Shown: one piece after another, positions 41,829 through 53,677 of the stretch
Numbering within the stretch: position 1 is the stretch's first letter
Layout of the letters: the number at the start of each line of letters is the position of its first letter
Source of the DNA: Nocardioides conyzicola
GTDB lineage: Bacteria; Actinomycetota; Actinomycetes; Propionibacteriales; Nocardioidaceae
Length of the DNA stretch: 64,000 bases
Direction of reading: 5' to 3'
Assembly (NCBI RefSeq): GCF_039543825.1
Contig: NZ_BAABKM010000002.1
Span: forward strand, 2,512,133-2,576,132
Position numbers and translations under genes: made by a program
The notes under the pieces: generated by a model
Told to the model about the DNA's origin: nothing
Databases searched by the model: none
The model's input: the letters and a program-made list of their open reading frames with translations, nothing else

Positions 41829-43202
41829 TTGAGCCCCACGTTCCGCGCCCTCCGCAACCCGAACTACCGCCTCTACCTGGCCGGTAGCGTCGTGTCGAAC
41901 ACGGGCACCTGGATGCAGCGGGTCGCGCAGGACTGGCTGGTCCTGCACCTGCCGGGCAACAGCGGCACCGAGCTGGGCATCACGACCGGGCTCCAGTTCC
42001 TCCCGATCCTCCTGCTCTCGCCGTACGCCGGGGTGATCGCCGACCGGTTCCCGAAGCGACGGCTGCTCCAGGTCACTCAGGCCACCATGGCCCTCGCGTC
42101 CCTGGTGCTCGGCGTCATCGCCGTCACCGGCGTCGCGCAGACCTGGCACGTCTACCTGATCGCGTTCCTCTTCGGCATCGGTGCCGCCTTCGACGGCCCC
42201 GCCCGCCAGGCGTTCGTCTCCGAGATGGTCGGCCAGGACGAGCTCACCAACGCGGTCGGCCTCAACTCCGCCGCCTTCAACGCCGCCCGCATCCTCGGCC
42301 CGGGCGTCGCCGGCCTGATGATCGGCGCCCTCGGCGGCGGCGCCCAGGCGACCGGCTGGGTGATCCTGGTCAACGCGGCGTCGTACGCCGCCGTGATCTT
42401 CCAGCTCCAGCGGATGAACGTCGCGCTCCTCCACTCGCCGGCGCTGCGCGGACGCACGCCCGGAGCCCTGGTCGAGGGCGTCCGCTACGTCCGCAGCCAG
42501 CCCAAGATGGTGATGATCCTGATCATGGTGTTCTTCGCCGGCACGTTCGGCATGAACTTCCAGATCACCTCCGCGCTGATGGCGACCGAGGTCTTCCACA
42601 AGGGCGCCACCGAGTACGGCGTCCTCGGGTCGGTGATGGCGGTCGGCTCGCTGACCGGCGCGCTGATGGCCGCCCGGCGGGTCCGGGTGCGGCTCCGCCT
42701 GCTCGTGGTCGCGGCCGTCTGCTTCGGGCTGGCCGAGATCGTCGCCGGGCTGCTGCCGTCGTACGTCGCGTTCGTGCTCTTCTGCCCGGTGATCGGGTTC
42801 TGCACCCTGACGCTGCTCAACTCGGCCAACGCCACCATCCAGCTGGAGACGCCGCCGGCGATCCGGGGTCGGGTGATGGCGCTCTACATGACGATCGTGA
42901 TGGGCGGGACGCCGATCGGGTCGCCGATCATCGGCTGGATCGGGCAGCACCTCGGGGCTCGCTGGACCCTCGTGATCGGCGGTCTGCTGACCCTCGCGGG
43001 CATCGCGCTGGCCCTCGCGGTCTACGCGCGGCTCCAGGGAGGGGTGCGTAGCGTTTTGACCCCTGTAGAGGGCACGGGTAATCTTTTTCCTCGTGTCTGG
43101 GACAACCAGGCTGATGCGCGTGCCCGGACCTCGTCGGGGGCAGAGAACCCCGACTCCGGCACGGTCAATCCCCTCAGTGAGAACCTCTCCGGATCCCGCT
43201 GA
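41829..43202 (+). CDS. MFS exporter (DHA3/EntS-like)
   Basis: A 457-residue major facilitator. About 12 helices are predicted, from YRLYLAGSVVSNTGTWMQRVAQDWLVL to the last near LALAVYARLQGG, with motif A in GVIADRFPKRRLLQVTQ. The form is that of the DHA3/EntS-like exporters that move drugs or siderophores. It starts at TTG 41829 directly after marR, so it is probably the target of MarR control. The last 45 residues after ARLQGGVRSV are polar, and the coding end contains the rpsL promoter. Confidence 0.85.
   Translation: MSPTFRALRNPNYRLYLAGSVVSNTGTWMQRVAQDWLVLHLPGNSGTELGITTGLQFLPILLLSPYAGVIADRFPKRRLLQVTQATMALASLVLGVIAVTGVAQTWHVYLIAFLFGIGAAFDGPARQAFVSEMVGQDELTNAVGLNSAAFNAARILGPGVAGLMIGALGGGAQATGWVILVNAASYAAVIFQLQRMNVALLHSPALRGRTPGALVEGVRYVRSQPKMVMILIMVFFAGTFGMNFQITSALMATEVFHKGATEYGVLGSVMAVGSLTGALMAARRVRVRLRLLVVAAVCFGLAEIVAGLLPSYVAFVLFCPVIGFCTLTLLNSANATIQLETPPAIRGRVMALYMTIVMGGTPIGSPIIGWIGQHLGARWTLVIGGLLTLAGIALALAVYARLQGGVRSVLTPVEGTGNLFPRVWDNQADARARTSSGAENPDSGTVNPLSENLSGSR
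43056..43084 (+). promoter_or_regulatory. Promoter of the str operon (rpsL)
   Basis: TTGACC and TAATCT are spaced by exactly 17 bases, a near-consensus vegetative sigma promoter. It lies inside the end of the MFS gene and about 250 bases upstream of rpsL, giving a long leader. Confidence 0.75.
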
Positions 43203-43334
43203 AAACCAGCAGTTGGGCGACACGCCCGACCTCGGGGGTTAGCGCAGCGAGTTGCCCAGCACCACCGAACACAGCTTCAACACCGTGCGCGCAGAGTGTG
43301 CGTACTGATAGCCAACAAGAAGGGGAACCACCCG

Positions 43335-43709
43335 GTGCCCACCATTAATCAGTTGGTCCGCAAGGGCCGCCAGGACAAGGTGTCGAAGAACAAGACGCCT
43401 GCCCTGAAGGGGTCTCCGCAGCGCCGTGGCGTCTGCACCCGCGTCTACACCACCACCCCGAAGAAGCCGAACTCCGCTCTCCGCAAGGTCGCCCGCGTGC
43501 GCCTGTCGAGTGGCGTCGAGGTCACCGCTTACATCCCGGGCGTTGGTCACAACCTTCAGGAGCACTCGATCGTGCTCGTTCGCGGCGGCCGGGTGAAGGA
43601 CCTCCCCGGTGTCCGCTACAAGATCATCCGCGGCACCCTCGACACCCAGGGCGTCAAGAACCGTAAGCAGGCTCGCAGCCGCTACGGCGCCAAGAAGGAG
43701 AAGAGCTGA
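43335..43709 (+). CDS. rpsL: 30S ribosomal protein S12
   Basis: The 124-residue S12 protein of the decoding centre. The N-terminus [11 protein letters not shown] and the conserved loop [19 protein letters not shown] are present. Lysines K43 and K88 are unmodified in sequence, the usual streptomycin-sensitive state. The GTG at 43335 is the true start; an upstream in-frame ATG at 43296 would add 13 residues of leader. It begins the str operon and is followed by rpsG one base after its stop codon. Confidence 0.98.
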   Translation: MPTINQLVRKGRQDKVSKNKTPALKGSPQRRGVCTRVYTTTPKKPNSALRKVARVRLSSGVEVTAYIPGVGHNLQEHSIVLVRGGRVKDLPGVRYKIIRGTLDTQGVKNRKQARSRYGAKKEKS

Positions 43710-43710
43710 T

Positions 43711-44181
43711 ATGCCGCGCAAGGGTCCCGCTCCCAAGCGGCCGATCGACATCGACCCGGTCTACGGGTCGCAGCTGGTCTCCCAGCTCGTGTCGAAGGTC
43801 CTCCAGGACGGCAAGAAGCAGGTTGCTCAGCGCATCGTCTACACCGCGCTCGAGGGCTGCCGCGAGAAGACCGGTACCGACCCGGTCCTCACGCTGAAGC
43901 GCGCGCTCGACAACGTGAAGCCGACCATCGAGGTCAAGTCCCGCCGCGTCGGTGGCGCGACCTACCAGGTCCCGATCGAGGTCAAGGGCACGCGTGGCAC
44001 CACGCTCGCGCTGCGCTGGCTCGTCGGCTACGCCGCCGATCGTCGCGAGAAGACGATGCACGAGCGCCTCATGAACGAGATCCTCGACGCCTCCAACGGC
44101 CTCGGTGCCGCTGTGAAGAAGCGCGAGGACACCCACAAGATGGCCGAGTCCAACAAGGCCTTCGCGCACTACCGCTGGTGA
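43711..44181 (+). CDS. rpsG: 30S ribosomal protein S7
   Basis: The 156-residue S7 protein, a primary 16S rRNA-binding protein of the 30S head. It starts [20 protein letters not shown] and includes [21 protein letters not shown] and the C-terminal [24 protein letters not shown] in the last codons of rpsL provides the Shine-Dalgarno sequence. A stem-loop follows before fusA. Confidence 0.98.
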   Translation: MPRKGPAPKRPIDIDPVYGSQLVSQLVSKVLQDGKKQVAQRIVYTALEGCREKTGTDPVLTLKRALDNVKPTIEVKSRRVGGATYQVPIEVKGTRGTTLALRWLVGYAADRREKTMHERLMNEILDASNGLGAAVKKREDTHKMAESNKAFAHYRW

Positions 44182-44187
44182 CCACGG

Positions 44188-44223
44188 GCGCAGGTGCCCG
44201 GTTGCAGAACCGGTCGCCTGCGC
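44188..44223 (+). promoter_or_regulatory. Stem-loop between rpsG and fusA
   Basis: GCGCAGG pairs with CCTGCGC, and inside it CCGGTT pairs with AACCGG around a GCAG loop, with a small internal loop. It could be an attenuator, a processing site or a target of S7 autoregulation. The gap from rpsG to fusA is 85 bases. Confidence 0.55.
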
Positions 44224-44266
44224 TCCACCCGCACCTCCACAAACTTTCTAAGGAACGCTGACAACA

Positions 44267-46378
<2,112 letters not shown>

Positions 46379-46444
46379 CCCTCGTCCGGACCCTCGGCAA
46401 CAACTTGTACGAGTCAAGTAACAACCCACACAGGAGGAGCCCCA

Positions 46445-47638
<1,194 letters not shown>

Positions 47639-47653
47639 TCTAGCACTGACACG

Positions 47654-47689
47654 AAGGGCCCCGACAGCCGCAAGGCTGTCGGGGCCCTT
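47654..47689 (+). terminator. Terminator of the str operon
   Basis: AAGGGCCCCGACAGC and GCTGTCGGGGCCCTT are perfect 15-base arms with a 6-base loop, followed by CTGTCTG. It starts 16 bases after the tuf stop. Confidence 0.92.
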
Positions 47690-47707
47690 CTGTCTGTGCT
47701 GATAGGA

Positions 47708-47770
47708 GCCGAGTCGGCGCTAGTTTCCCCCTGCGCGAAGCGCCGCAGTGGAAAGTAGCGCCGACTCGGC
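47708..47770. repeat. Long imperfect palindrome between tuf and ilvA
   Basis: Arms at 47708-47736 and 47740-47770 pair over about 25 of 29 positions, beginning GCCGAGTCGGCGCTA and ending TAGCGCCGACTCGGC. Weak similarity extends to TGTG at 47696 and CACA at 47776. It is distinct from the str terminator just upstream. Confidence 0.75.
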
Positions 47771-47813
47771 GATCCCACAGCGGACCGCGAGTCGAGGTGC
47801 AAACCCCAACCCC

Positions 47814-47819
47814 TAGGGT
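47814..47819 (+). promoter_or_regulatory. -10 element of ilvA (leaderless)
   Basis: TAGGGT ends 6 bases before the GTG at 47826. Confidence 0.5.
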
Positions 47820-47825
47820 CGTTCC

Positions 47826-49082
47826 GTGAGCACAGCGAGGGTGGACGCCGCAGCCGTCGAGGCGGCGTACGAGGTCCTGCGGCCGGTCGTCCGCCGGACC
47901 GAGCTCGAGCACAGCGTCCGGCTCAGCGAGATCGTCGGGGCCCCGGTCCTGCTCAAGCGCGAGAACCGGCAGCTCACCCGCTCCTACAAGGTGCGCGGCG
48001 CCTACCACCTGATCAGCGGGCTGACGGACGCGGAGCGGGCCAGGGGAGTGGTCTGCGCCAGTGCCGGCAACCACGGCCAGGGGCTGGCCTGGAGCTGCGC
48101 GCGCCTGGGTGTCGACGGCCGGGTCTACGTGCCGGGCAACACCCCCCGGCAGAAGCGGCAGCGCATCCTCGCCCTGGGCGAGGGCCGGGTCGACCTCGTC
48201 GTCGAGGGGAGCTCGTACGACGTCGCCGGGGCCGCTGCGCTCGCGGACTCCGAGCGGACCGGCGCGGTCTACGTGCCGCCCTTCGACGACGTACGCACCA
48301 TCGCCGGCCAGGGCACCGTCGCGGTGGAGCTGATGGGCCAGACCGCGATGCCGGTGCACACCGTGGTCGCACCGCTCGGCGGCGGCGGTCTCGTCGCCGG
48401 CCTCGCCGTCTGGCTGCGCGAGCGGCACCCGCAGGTGCGCATCGTGGGCGTCGAGCCCGAGGGTGCGGCGAGCATGACCGCGGCCCTCGCGGCGGGCGGG
48501 CCCGTCCTGCTGCCGGAGGTCGACACGTTCGTCGACGGCGCCGCGGTGGGCCGGGTCGGCGACGTGACGTTCCCCCTCGTGCGGGATCTCGTCGACGAGG
48601 TCGTCACGGTCGATGCCGGAGCCGTCTGCACCGAGATGCTCGACCTCTACCAGGTCGAGGGGATCATCGCCGAGCCCGCGGGAGCGCTCGCGAGCGCCGC
48701 CGTACGTGAGCTGGCCGGCACCTTCCCCGACGACAGTGCGATCGCGTGCATCGTCTCCGGTGGCAACAACGACGTGAGCCGGTACGGCGAGATCGTCGAG
48801 CGGTCACTGCTCCACCAGGGGCTGCGGCACTACTTCCTGGTCTCCTTCCCGCAGGAGCCCGGCGCGCTGCGGCACTTCCTCGACGAGGTGCTCAGCCCGA
48901 CCGAGGACATCGTGGTCTTCGACTACGTCAAGAAGAACAACCGCGAGACCGGTCCCGCCCTGGTCGGGATCGAGCTCGAGAGCGCAGCAGGCCTGGCCGG
49001 ACTCCTCGACCGCATGGAGGCCAGCCCGCTGACCATCGAGCGGGTGCCACCGGGTTCGCCGCTCTTCACGTTCCTGATGTGA
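47826..49082 (+). CDS. ilvA: Threonine ammonia-lyase
   Basis: A 418-residue PLP enzyme that converts threonine to 2-oxobutanoate for isoleucine synthesis. The PLP Lys is K55 in TRSYKVRGAY. The phosphate-binding loop is PLGGGGLVAG (about 184-191). The catalytic domain ends near residue 330, and about 75 residues follow as one ACT-like regulatory domain (HYFLVSFPQEPGALRHFLDEVL). This is the short actinobacterial form, allosterically controlled in relatives. GTG at 47826 follows TAGGGT 6 bases upstream. Confidence 0.92.
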   Translation: MSTARVDAAAVEAAYEVLRPVVRRTELEHSVRLSEIVGAPVLLKRENRQLTRSYKVRGAYHLISGLTDAERARGVVCASAGNHGQGLAWSCARLGVDGRVYVPGNTPRQKRQRILALGEGRVDLVVEGSSYDVAGAAALADSERTGAVYVPPFDDVRTIAGQGTVAVELMGQTAMPVHTVVAPLGGGGLVAGLAVWLRERHPQVRIVGVEPEGAASMTAALAAGGPVLLPEVDTFVDGAAVGRVGDVTFPLVRDLVDEVVTVDAGAVCTEMLDLYQVEGIIAEPAGALASAAVRELAGTFPDDSAIACIVSGGNNDVSRYGEIVERSLLHQGLRHYFLVSFPQEPGALRHFLDEVLSPTEDIVVFDYVKKNNRETGPALVGIELESAAGLAGLLDRMEASPLTIERVPPGSPLFTFLM

Positions 49083-49085
49083 GGC

Positions 49086-50429
49086 TCAGCCCGTCAGCTG
49101 GCGGACCGCCTCGCCGAAGACCTCGGTGTGCCGGTCGACGTCGGCCTCGCTGTGGTGCGGGCTGAAGAGCGCCATGTTGTGGAACGGCGTCAGCAGCACG
49201 CCGCGGTTGAGGCACCACAGGTGCAGGAAGCCCTCGAGCTCCTCGTCGACCGCGGCAGCCGCGGCGGCACCGTCGGCGGGTGGCGGGCAGAACCAGTACT
49301 CCGCGCGACAGCCGAGCCGTTGCACGTGCCAGGGCAGCCCGTGCTCGGCGATCACGCCGGCCACGCCCTCGGTGAACCGCTCGGCCAGCGGGATCGCCAC
49401 GGCGAAGTCCTCGTCGCGCAGGCAGGTCGACAGGGTGGCCCGGATCGCGGCCAGCGCCAGGGCGTTGCCGGTCAGGGTGCCGCCGACGCCGGCGACGTCG
49501 ATCTCGTGCCCGAGCATCGGCCCCGAGAGCCGCTCGGCGACCTCGGCACTCAGGCCGTACGCCGCGCACGGGATGCCGCCGCCGATCGGCTTGCCCACCA
49601 CCACGATGTCGGGGTCCAGGCCCCACGCGGCGGTGGCGCCGCCGGGCCCGGCGCACAGCGTGTGGGTCTCGTCGATGACCAGCAGCACGCCGTGGCGCCG
49701 GGTGACCTCGCGGACGCCCTCGAGGTAGCCCGGCTCCGGCAGCACGATCCCGATGTTGGTCAGGGCCGGCTCCATCAGCAGGCACGCCACGTCGCCGACC
49801 GCGAGCCGCCGGTCGAGGGCGTCCAGGTCGTTGAACGGCACGACCGCGGTGGTCTCCGCGACGTCGACCTGCGGACCCAGGGCACCGGGGCGGGCGACGA
49901 CGCGGTCGCCGTCGAGGACGGCCAGCGTCTCGTCGACGGTGCCGTGGTAGCACCAGTCCATGACCGCGATCCGCGGCCGGCCGGTGAGGTGGCGCGCGAA
50001 GCGCAGCACGAAGCGGTTGGCGTCGGTCGCCGACATCGCCAGCTGCCAGGTCGGCAGCCCGAAACGCCGGGCCAGCTCCTCGCCGACCCAGATCGCATCG
50101 GCGGAGGGCAGCATCGTCGTGATGCCACGGCCCGCGCGCTCGCTGATCGCGGCGGTGACCTGGGGGAGTGCGTGACCGGTCATGGCACCGGTGTCGCCGA
50201 GGCAGAGGTCGACGTACTCGATCCCGTCGACGTCCACCAGTCGCGCGCCGGAGGCGGACTCGAAGAAGACCGGGAAGCGACCCGGCCACCGGGTCATCCA
50301 GGGCATCGGCACGCCGGCGAGCAGCGGGCCGCGTGCCCGCTCGGCCAGCTCGGCCGATCGCGGGTGCGCCGCGACGAAGCGGGCCTCCTCTTCGGCACGC
50401 AGGGACGCGATTCGGGTGCGGTCGACCAT
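49086..50429 (-). CDS. Class III aminotransferase (glutamate-1-semialdehyde-aminomutase-like)
   Basis: A 447-residue PLP enzyme of the class III/GSA-aminomutase branch. The PLP Lys is in VVVGKPIGGGIPCAAYG, Asp in VLLVIDETHTL, and the aromatic stacking residues in MDWCYHGTVDE. The fold opens FPVFFESASGARLVDVDGIEYVDLCLGDTGAMTGHA. The substrate is unknown, and it is not the heme-pathway HemL by context. ATG at 50429 has TATCTT 6 bases upstream. The longer frame upstream to 50600 is antisense to trmB. The gene ends 3 bases from the ilvA stop, a convergent arrangement. Confidence 0.85.
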   Translation of the reverse strand: MVDRTRIASLRAEEEARFVAAHPRSAELAERARGPLLAGVPMPWMTRWPGRFPVFFESASGARLVDVDGIEYVDLCLGDTGAMTGHALPQVTAAISERAGRGITTMLPSADAIWVGEELARRFGLPTWQLAMSATDANRFVLRFARHLTGRPRIAVMDWCYHGTVDETLAVLDGDRVVARPGALGPQVDVAETTAVVPFNDLDALDRRLAVGDVACLLMEPALTNIGIVLPEPGYLEGVREVTRRHGVLLVIDETHTLCAGPGGATAAWGLDPDIVVVGKPIGGGIPCAAYGLSAEVAERLSGPMLGHEIDVAGVGGTLTGNALALAAIRATLSTCLRDEDFAVAIPLAERFTEGVAGVIAEHGLPWHVQRLGCRAEYWFCPPPADGAAAAAAVDEELEGFLHLWCLNRGVLLTPFHNMALFSPHHSEADVDRHTEVFGEAVRQLTG

Positions 50430-50435
50430 GTTGGG

Positions 50436-50441
50436 AAGATA
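50436..50441 (-). promoter_or_regulatory. -10 element of the aminotransferase gene (leaderless)
   Basis: On the minus strand TATCTT ends 6 bases before the ATG at 50429. Confidence 0.5.
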
Positions 50442-50455
50442 AGCCCATGAACTCA

Positions 50456-50513
50456 CCCCACGGAATCGCGGCCCTTCCCCCGCTGCGCTCCTCCGAACCA
50501 CGATTCCGCGGGG
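50456..50513. repeat. 58-bp palindrome in the divergent aminotransferase-trmB gap
   Basis: Arms of 16 bases at 50456-50471 (CCCCACGGAATCGCGG) and 50498-50513 pair with two mismatches. The loop is 26 bases. The left arm would cover the -35 region of the aminotransferase gene, and the right end stops 7 bases before the trmB ATG. Confidence 0.75.
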
Positions 50514-50520
50514 ACCCCGG

Positions 50521-51246
50521 ATGAACCAGGACGGCGTCCGACCGGCGCGCCCGCACCACAAGCTGACCGAGGACGGCCGCCGGCTGCAGGAGGTCCTCAC
50601 CTATGCCCGTCGCGGCAGCCGGTTCACGCCACGCCAGCAGCGCGCCTGGACGGCGTACGCCGAGCGGTGGTGGGTGCCCGACGAGGCGGTCGACGACCCG
50701 GGGTTCTCGCTGCCGCGCCTCTTCGGTCGCGAGGCGCCGCTGATCGTCGAGATCGGCTCGGGCATCGGCGAGTCGACGGTCGAGCTCGCGGCGGCCCGCC
50801 CCGACCACGACGTGGTGGCCTTCGAGGTCTGGCGCCCGGGTGTGGCCGAGACCCTCGGCCGGATCGGGGACGCCGGACTGACCAACGTGCGGATGCTGAG
50901 CGTGGACGCCGTCTGGTCGCTCGAGCACCTGGTGGAGCCCGGCAGCCTGGCCGCCCTGTGGATCTTCTTCCCCGATCCGTGGCACAAGGTGCGCCACCAC
51001 AAGCGTCGGCTGGTCACCCCGGCCTTCGCCGAGATGGCGGCACAGCGGCTCGCGCTGGGTGCGGAGTGGCGGCTGGCGACGGACTGGGCCGACTACGCCG
51101 AGCAGATGGTCGAGGTCCTGGACGCCGAGCCGCTGCTCACCGGTGGCGTGGTCGAGCGGTGGGCCGAGCGTCCGGTCACCAAGTTCGAGCGCCGAGGCCT
51201 GGCGGCCGACCGGCACATCGTCGACCTGGCCTACGTGCGCAGCTGA
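50521..51246 (+). CDS. trmB: tRNA (guanine-N7-)-methyltransferase
   Basis: A 241-residue enzyme that makes m7G at position 46 in tRNA. The SAM motif is LIVEIGSGIGESTVELAAARP. The signature FPDPWHKVRHHKRRLV and the C-terminal T-x-F-E-R-R (VTKFERRG) are present. Start ATG at 50521 comes directly after a palindrome, with no clear Shine-Dalgarno sequence. Its stop overlaps by 16 bases the convergent regulator gene. Confidence 0.93.
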   Translation: MNQDGVRPARPHHKLTEDGRRLQEVLTYARRGSRFTPRQQRAWTAYAERWWVPDEAVDDPGFSLPRLFGREAPLIVEIGSGIGESTVELAAARPDHDVVAFEVWRPGVAETLGRIGDAGLTNVRMLSVDAVWSLEHLVEPGSLAALWIFFPDPWHKVRHHKRRLVTPAFAEMAAQRLALGAEWRLATDWADYAEQMVEVLDAEPLLTGGVVERWAERPVTKFERRGLAADRHIVDLAYVRS

Positions 51247-52238
51247 GCGGTGGTCCGGCGTACGACGAGCTCGGTCGGCAGGATCACCTGCTCGGGGTGC
51301 CAGTGGTCGTCGGTGAGGGCGGCCAGCACCTGGGTGGCCGCGACCCGGCCCTGCTCGTGCACGGGCTGCGCGACCGTGGTGAGGTCGAAGTAGCTGGCCA
51401 TCTCGTGGTCGTCGATGCCGATCACGGACACGTCCTCCGGCACCCGGAGGCCGAGCTCCTGCGCGGCCCGCAGGGCGCCGATCGCCATCTCGTCGGACGC
51501 CGCGAAGATCGCGGTCGGCCGGTCGGTGCCCGACAGCAGCTCGCGCGCGGCCCGGAGACCTCCCGCGACCGTGAACGCACCGTCGGCCTCCAGCTCCGGG
51601 GCGGGCGGGGCGCCCGTGCGCTCGAGGGTGCAGCGGTAGCCGGCCAGCCGCGCTGACGGGGCGGTGAAGTCGAGGACGCCCTCGGTGGCGCCGCCGATGT
51701 AGGCGATCCGCCGGTGCCCGAGGTCGAGCAGGTGCTGGGTCGCGGTGGAGGCCGCCTCGTGGTCGTCGATCCGCACGGTGGCCCAGCCGGGCATGTCGGC
51801 GCCGATGATGGTGACGGGTCGGCCCAGCCGCAGGAGGCGGTCGAGCTCGTCGGGGCTCGGCTTGAGGCTGAGCACCAGCACGGCGTCCACCCGCTTGGTC
51901 AGCAGGTTGGTCTCGAAGACCCGGTGCCGCGCGGAGGCGTCGCCGGCGAGGTTGTAGAGCAGCAGGTCGTAGCCCCGCTCGCGGAGCACCTCCTCGGCGC
52001 CCTGGACGATCGCGGCGAAGAACCACTGCGTCACCCGGGGCACGATGACGGCGACCGTGCGGGTCAGGCCGCTGGCCAGTCCCGCCGCACTGGGGGAGGG
52101 CACGTAGCCCAGGCGCCGGGCCGACTCCATGACGCGGCCGCGGGTCTCCTCGGAGACGCCCTGGAGCCCGCGCAGCGCGCGCGAGACCGTTGCGGTGGAC
52201 ATCTCCACGTCGCGGGCCACGTCCTTGATGCTGGTCAC
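51231..52238 (-). CDS. LacI-family regulator, likely CebR/CelR-type
   Basis: A 335-residue repressor. The N-terminal HTH is TSIKDVARDVEMSTATVSRALRG, and the rest is a periplasmic-binding-like effector domain with dimer interface (VAVIVPRVTQWFFAAIVQGAEE, VIGIDDHEMASYFDLTTVAQP). A CebR-type box, GGGAGCGCTCCC, is 3 bases upstream of its GTG start, and another lies upstream of the binding-protein gene. In relatives CebR/CelR responds to cello-oligosaccharides. It controls its own gene, bgl and probably the ABC genes. Ligand is inferred from box and neighbours. Confidence 0.85.
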   Translation of the reverse strand: MTSIKDVARDVEMSTATVSRALRGLQGVSEETRGRVMESARRLGYVPSPSAAGLASGLTRTVAVIVPRVTQWFFAAIVQGAEEVLRERGYDLLLYNLAGDASARHRVFETNLLTKRVDAVLVLSLKPSPDELDRLLRLGRPVTIIGADMPGWATVRIDDHEAASTATQHLLDLGHRRIAYIGGATEGVLDFTAPSARLAGYRCTLERTGAPPAPELEADGAFTVAGGLRAARELLSGTDRPTAIFAASDEMAIGALRAAQELGLRVPEDVSVIGIDDHEMASYFDLTTVAQPVHEQGRVAATQVLAALTDDHWHPEQVILPTELVVRRTTAQLRT

Positions 52239-52240
52239 AG

Positions 52241-52254
52241 CGGGAGCGCTCCCA
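52241..52254. promoter_or_regulatory. CebR/CelR-type operator
   Basis: CGGGAGCGCTCCCA differs at one position from the known TGGGAGCGCTCCCA box. It lies 3 bases from the regulator's GTG and over the -35 region of bgl (-10 at 52273). Confidence 0.75.
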
Positions 52255-52272
52255 CTTTCCCGGCCGAGGCAC

Positions 52273-52278
52273 TACGGT
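52273..52278 (+). promoter_or_regulatory. -10 element of the beta-glucosidase gene (leaderless)
   Basis: TACGGT ends 7 bases before the ATG at 52286. The CebR-type box lies 18 bases upstream. Confidence 0.5.
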
Positions 52279-52285
52279 GGTGCCC

Positions 52286-53668
52286 ATGACCTCGCACCTC
52301 CCGGACGGATCGACCCTGGCCTTCGGCGCCGCCACCGCGGCGTACCAGATCGAAGGCGCGCACACCGAGGACGGCCGCGGCCCCTCGATCTGGGACACCT
52401 TCGCGCTGCAGCCCGGGGCGACCAGGGACGGCCGGGACGGCTCGGTCGCCTGCGACTCCTACCACCGCTTCGAGGAGGACCTCGACCTGGTCGCCGGCCT
52501 CCACGCCGGCTGGTACCGCTTCTCGGTCGCCTGGCCGCGGATCATGCCGACCGGCACCGGCGCCGTCGAGACCCGCGGCCTGGACTACTACGACCGGCTC
52601 GTCGACGCCGCGCTGGCGCGCGGGGTGCAGCCGACCGCCACGCTCTACCACTGGGACCTCCCGCAGGCCCTCGAGGACGGCGGCGGCTGGCTCGAACGCA
52701 GCACCGCCGAGGCCTTCGCCGACTACGCGATGGTCGTCCACGAGCGCCTCGGCGACCGGGTCAAGGTGTGGGCCACCCACAACGAGCCGTGGTGTGCCGC
52801 CTACCTCGGCTACTCGGCCGGCATCCACGCCCCCGGCCGCAAGGAGGGCGTGGCGGGGCACCGGGCCGCGCACCACCTCAACCTCGCCCATGGCCTGGCC
52901 GCCGCCCGCCTGCACGAGGCCGGCGTGACCGACGTGGGCATCGTGCACAACCTGGCGCCGTTCTGGCCCGAGACGCCGGAGGCCGCCGGCGCCGCCGACG
53001 AGCTCGACGCCGTGCGCAACCGGATCTGGCTGGACCCGCTCATCGACGGGGCGTACGACGAGGGTCTGCTGCGCGTGGCTCCCGAGCTCGCCGACCCCGA
53101 GCTGGTCCGCGACGGCGACCTCGCCCTCGTGCGGGACTCCGCCGACTGGCTCGGCGTCAACTACTACACCCCGTTCCGGCCAACGCTCGCCGACCCGAAC
53201 CTCACCGTGCACCCCGAGGTCGAGGCCTACCCCGGCGTCACCCCGGTCTCGTTCGTCGTGCGCGAGCCGCGCACCGACATCGGCTGGGAGGTCGACGGCT
53301 CCGGCCTCGAGCAGCTCCTGGTCGACACCCACAAGCGGACCGGCCTGCCGATCATCGTCACCGAGAACGGTGCGGCATACCCCGACGACACCCTCGTCGA
53401 GGGTGTCGCCGGGCCGGGCTCGACGATGGTGGACGACCAGGACCGGATCGGCTACCTGCGCGACCACATCGCCGCCACCGAGGCCGCTCGCGCGGCCGGC
53501 GCCGACGTCCGGGGCTACATCGTGTGGACGCTGCTCGACAACTTCGAGTGGGCCGAGGGTTACACCAAGACGTTCGGCGTCGTGCACATCGACCCGCAGG
53601 ACCTCACTCGCACTCCCAAGGCGTCCTACCACTGGTTGGCCGAGCACATCGGATCCGCTTCGTCCTGA
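52286..53668 (+). CDS. GH1 beta-glucosidase
   Basis: A 460-residue family 1 glycoside hydrolase. Acid/base E167 is in THNEPW, nucleophile E360 in VTENG, and sugar-contact residues in AYQIEGA, HWDLP and the C-terminal DNFEWAEGYTKTFGVV. There is no signal peptide, so it acts inside the cell on imported cellobiose or other beta-glucosides. ATG at 52286 is chosen by TACGGT spacing over an ATG-like start 3 codons upstream. It is convergent with the permease gene, leaving 9 bases between. Confidence 0.93.
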   Translation: MTSHLPDGSTLAFGAATAAYQIEGAHTEDGRGPSIWDTFALQPGATRDGRDGSVACDSYHRFEEDLDLVAGLHAGWYRFSVAWPRIMPTGTGAVETRGLDYYDRLVDAALARGVQPTATLYHWDLPQALEDGGGWLERSTAEAFADYAMVVHERLGDRVKVWATHNEPWCAAYLGYSAGIHAPGRKEGVAGHRAAHHLNLAHGLAAARLHEAGVTDVGIVHNLAPFWPETPEAAGAADELDAVRNRIWLDPLIDGAYDEGLLRVAPELADPELVRDGDLALVRDSADWLGVNYYTPFRPTLADPNLTVHPEVEAYPGVTPVSFVVREPRTDIGWEVDGSGLEQLLVDTHKRTGLPIIVTENGAAYPDDTLVEGVAGPGSTMVDDQDRIGYLRDHIAATEAARAAGADVRGYIVWTLLDNFEWAEGYTKTFGVVHIDPQDLTRTPKASYHWLAEHIGSASS

Positions 53669-53677
53669 CCGCCCGGC

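Noticed and set aside
43296..43334. ATG 13 codons upstream of rpsL
   Set aside because: The S12 N-terminus is always (M/V)PTINQL, and the leader codons are not conserved protein.
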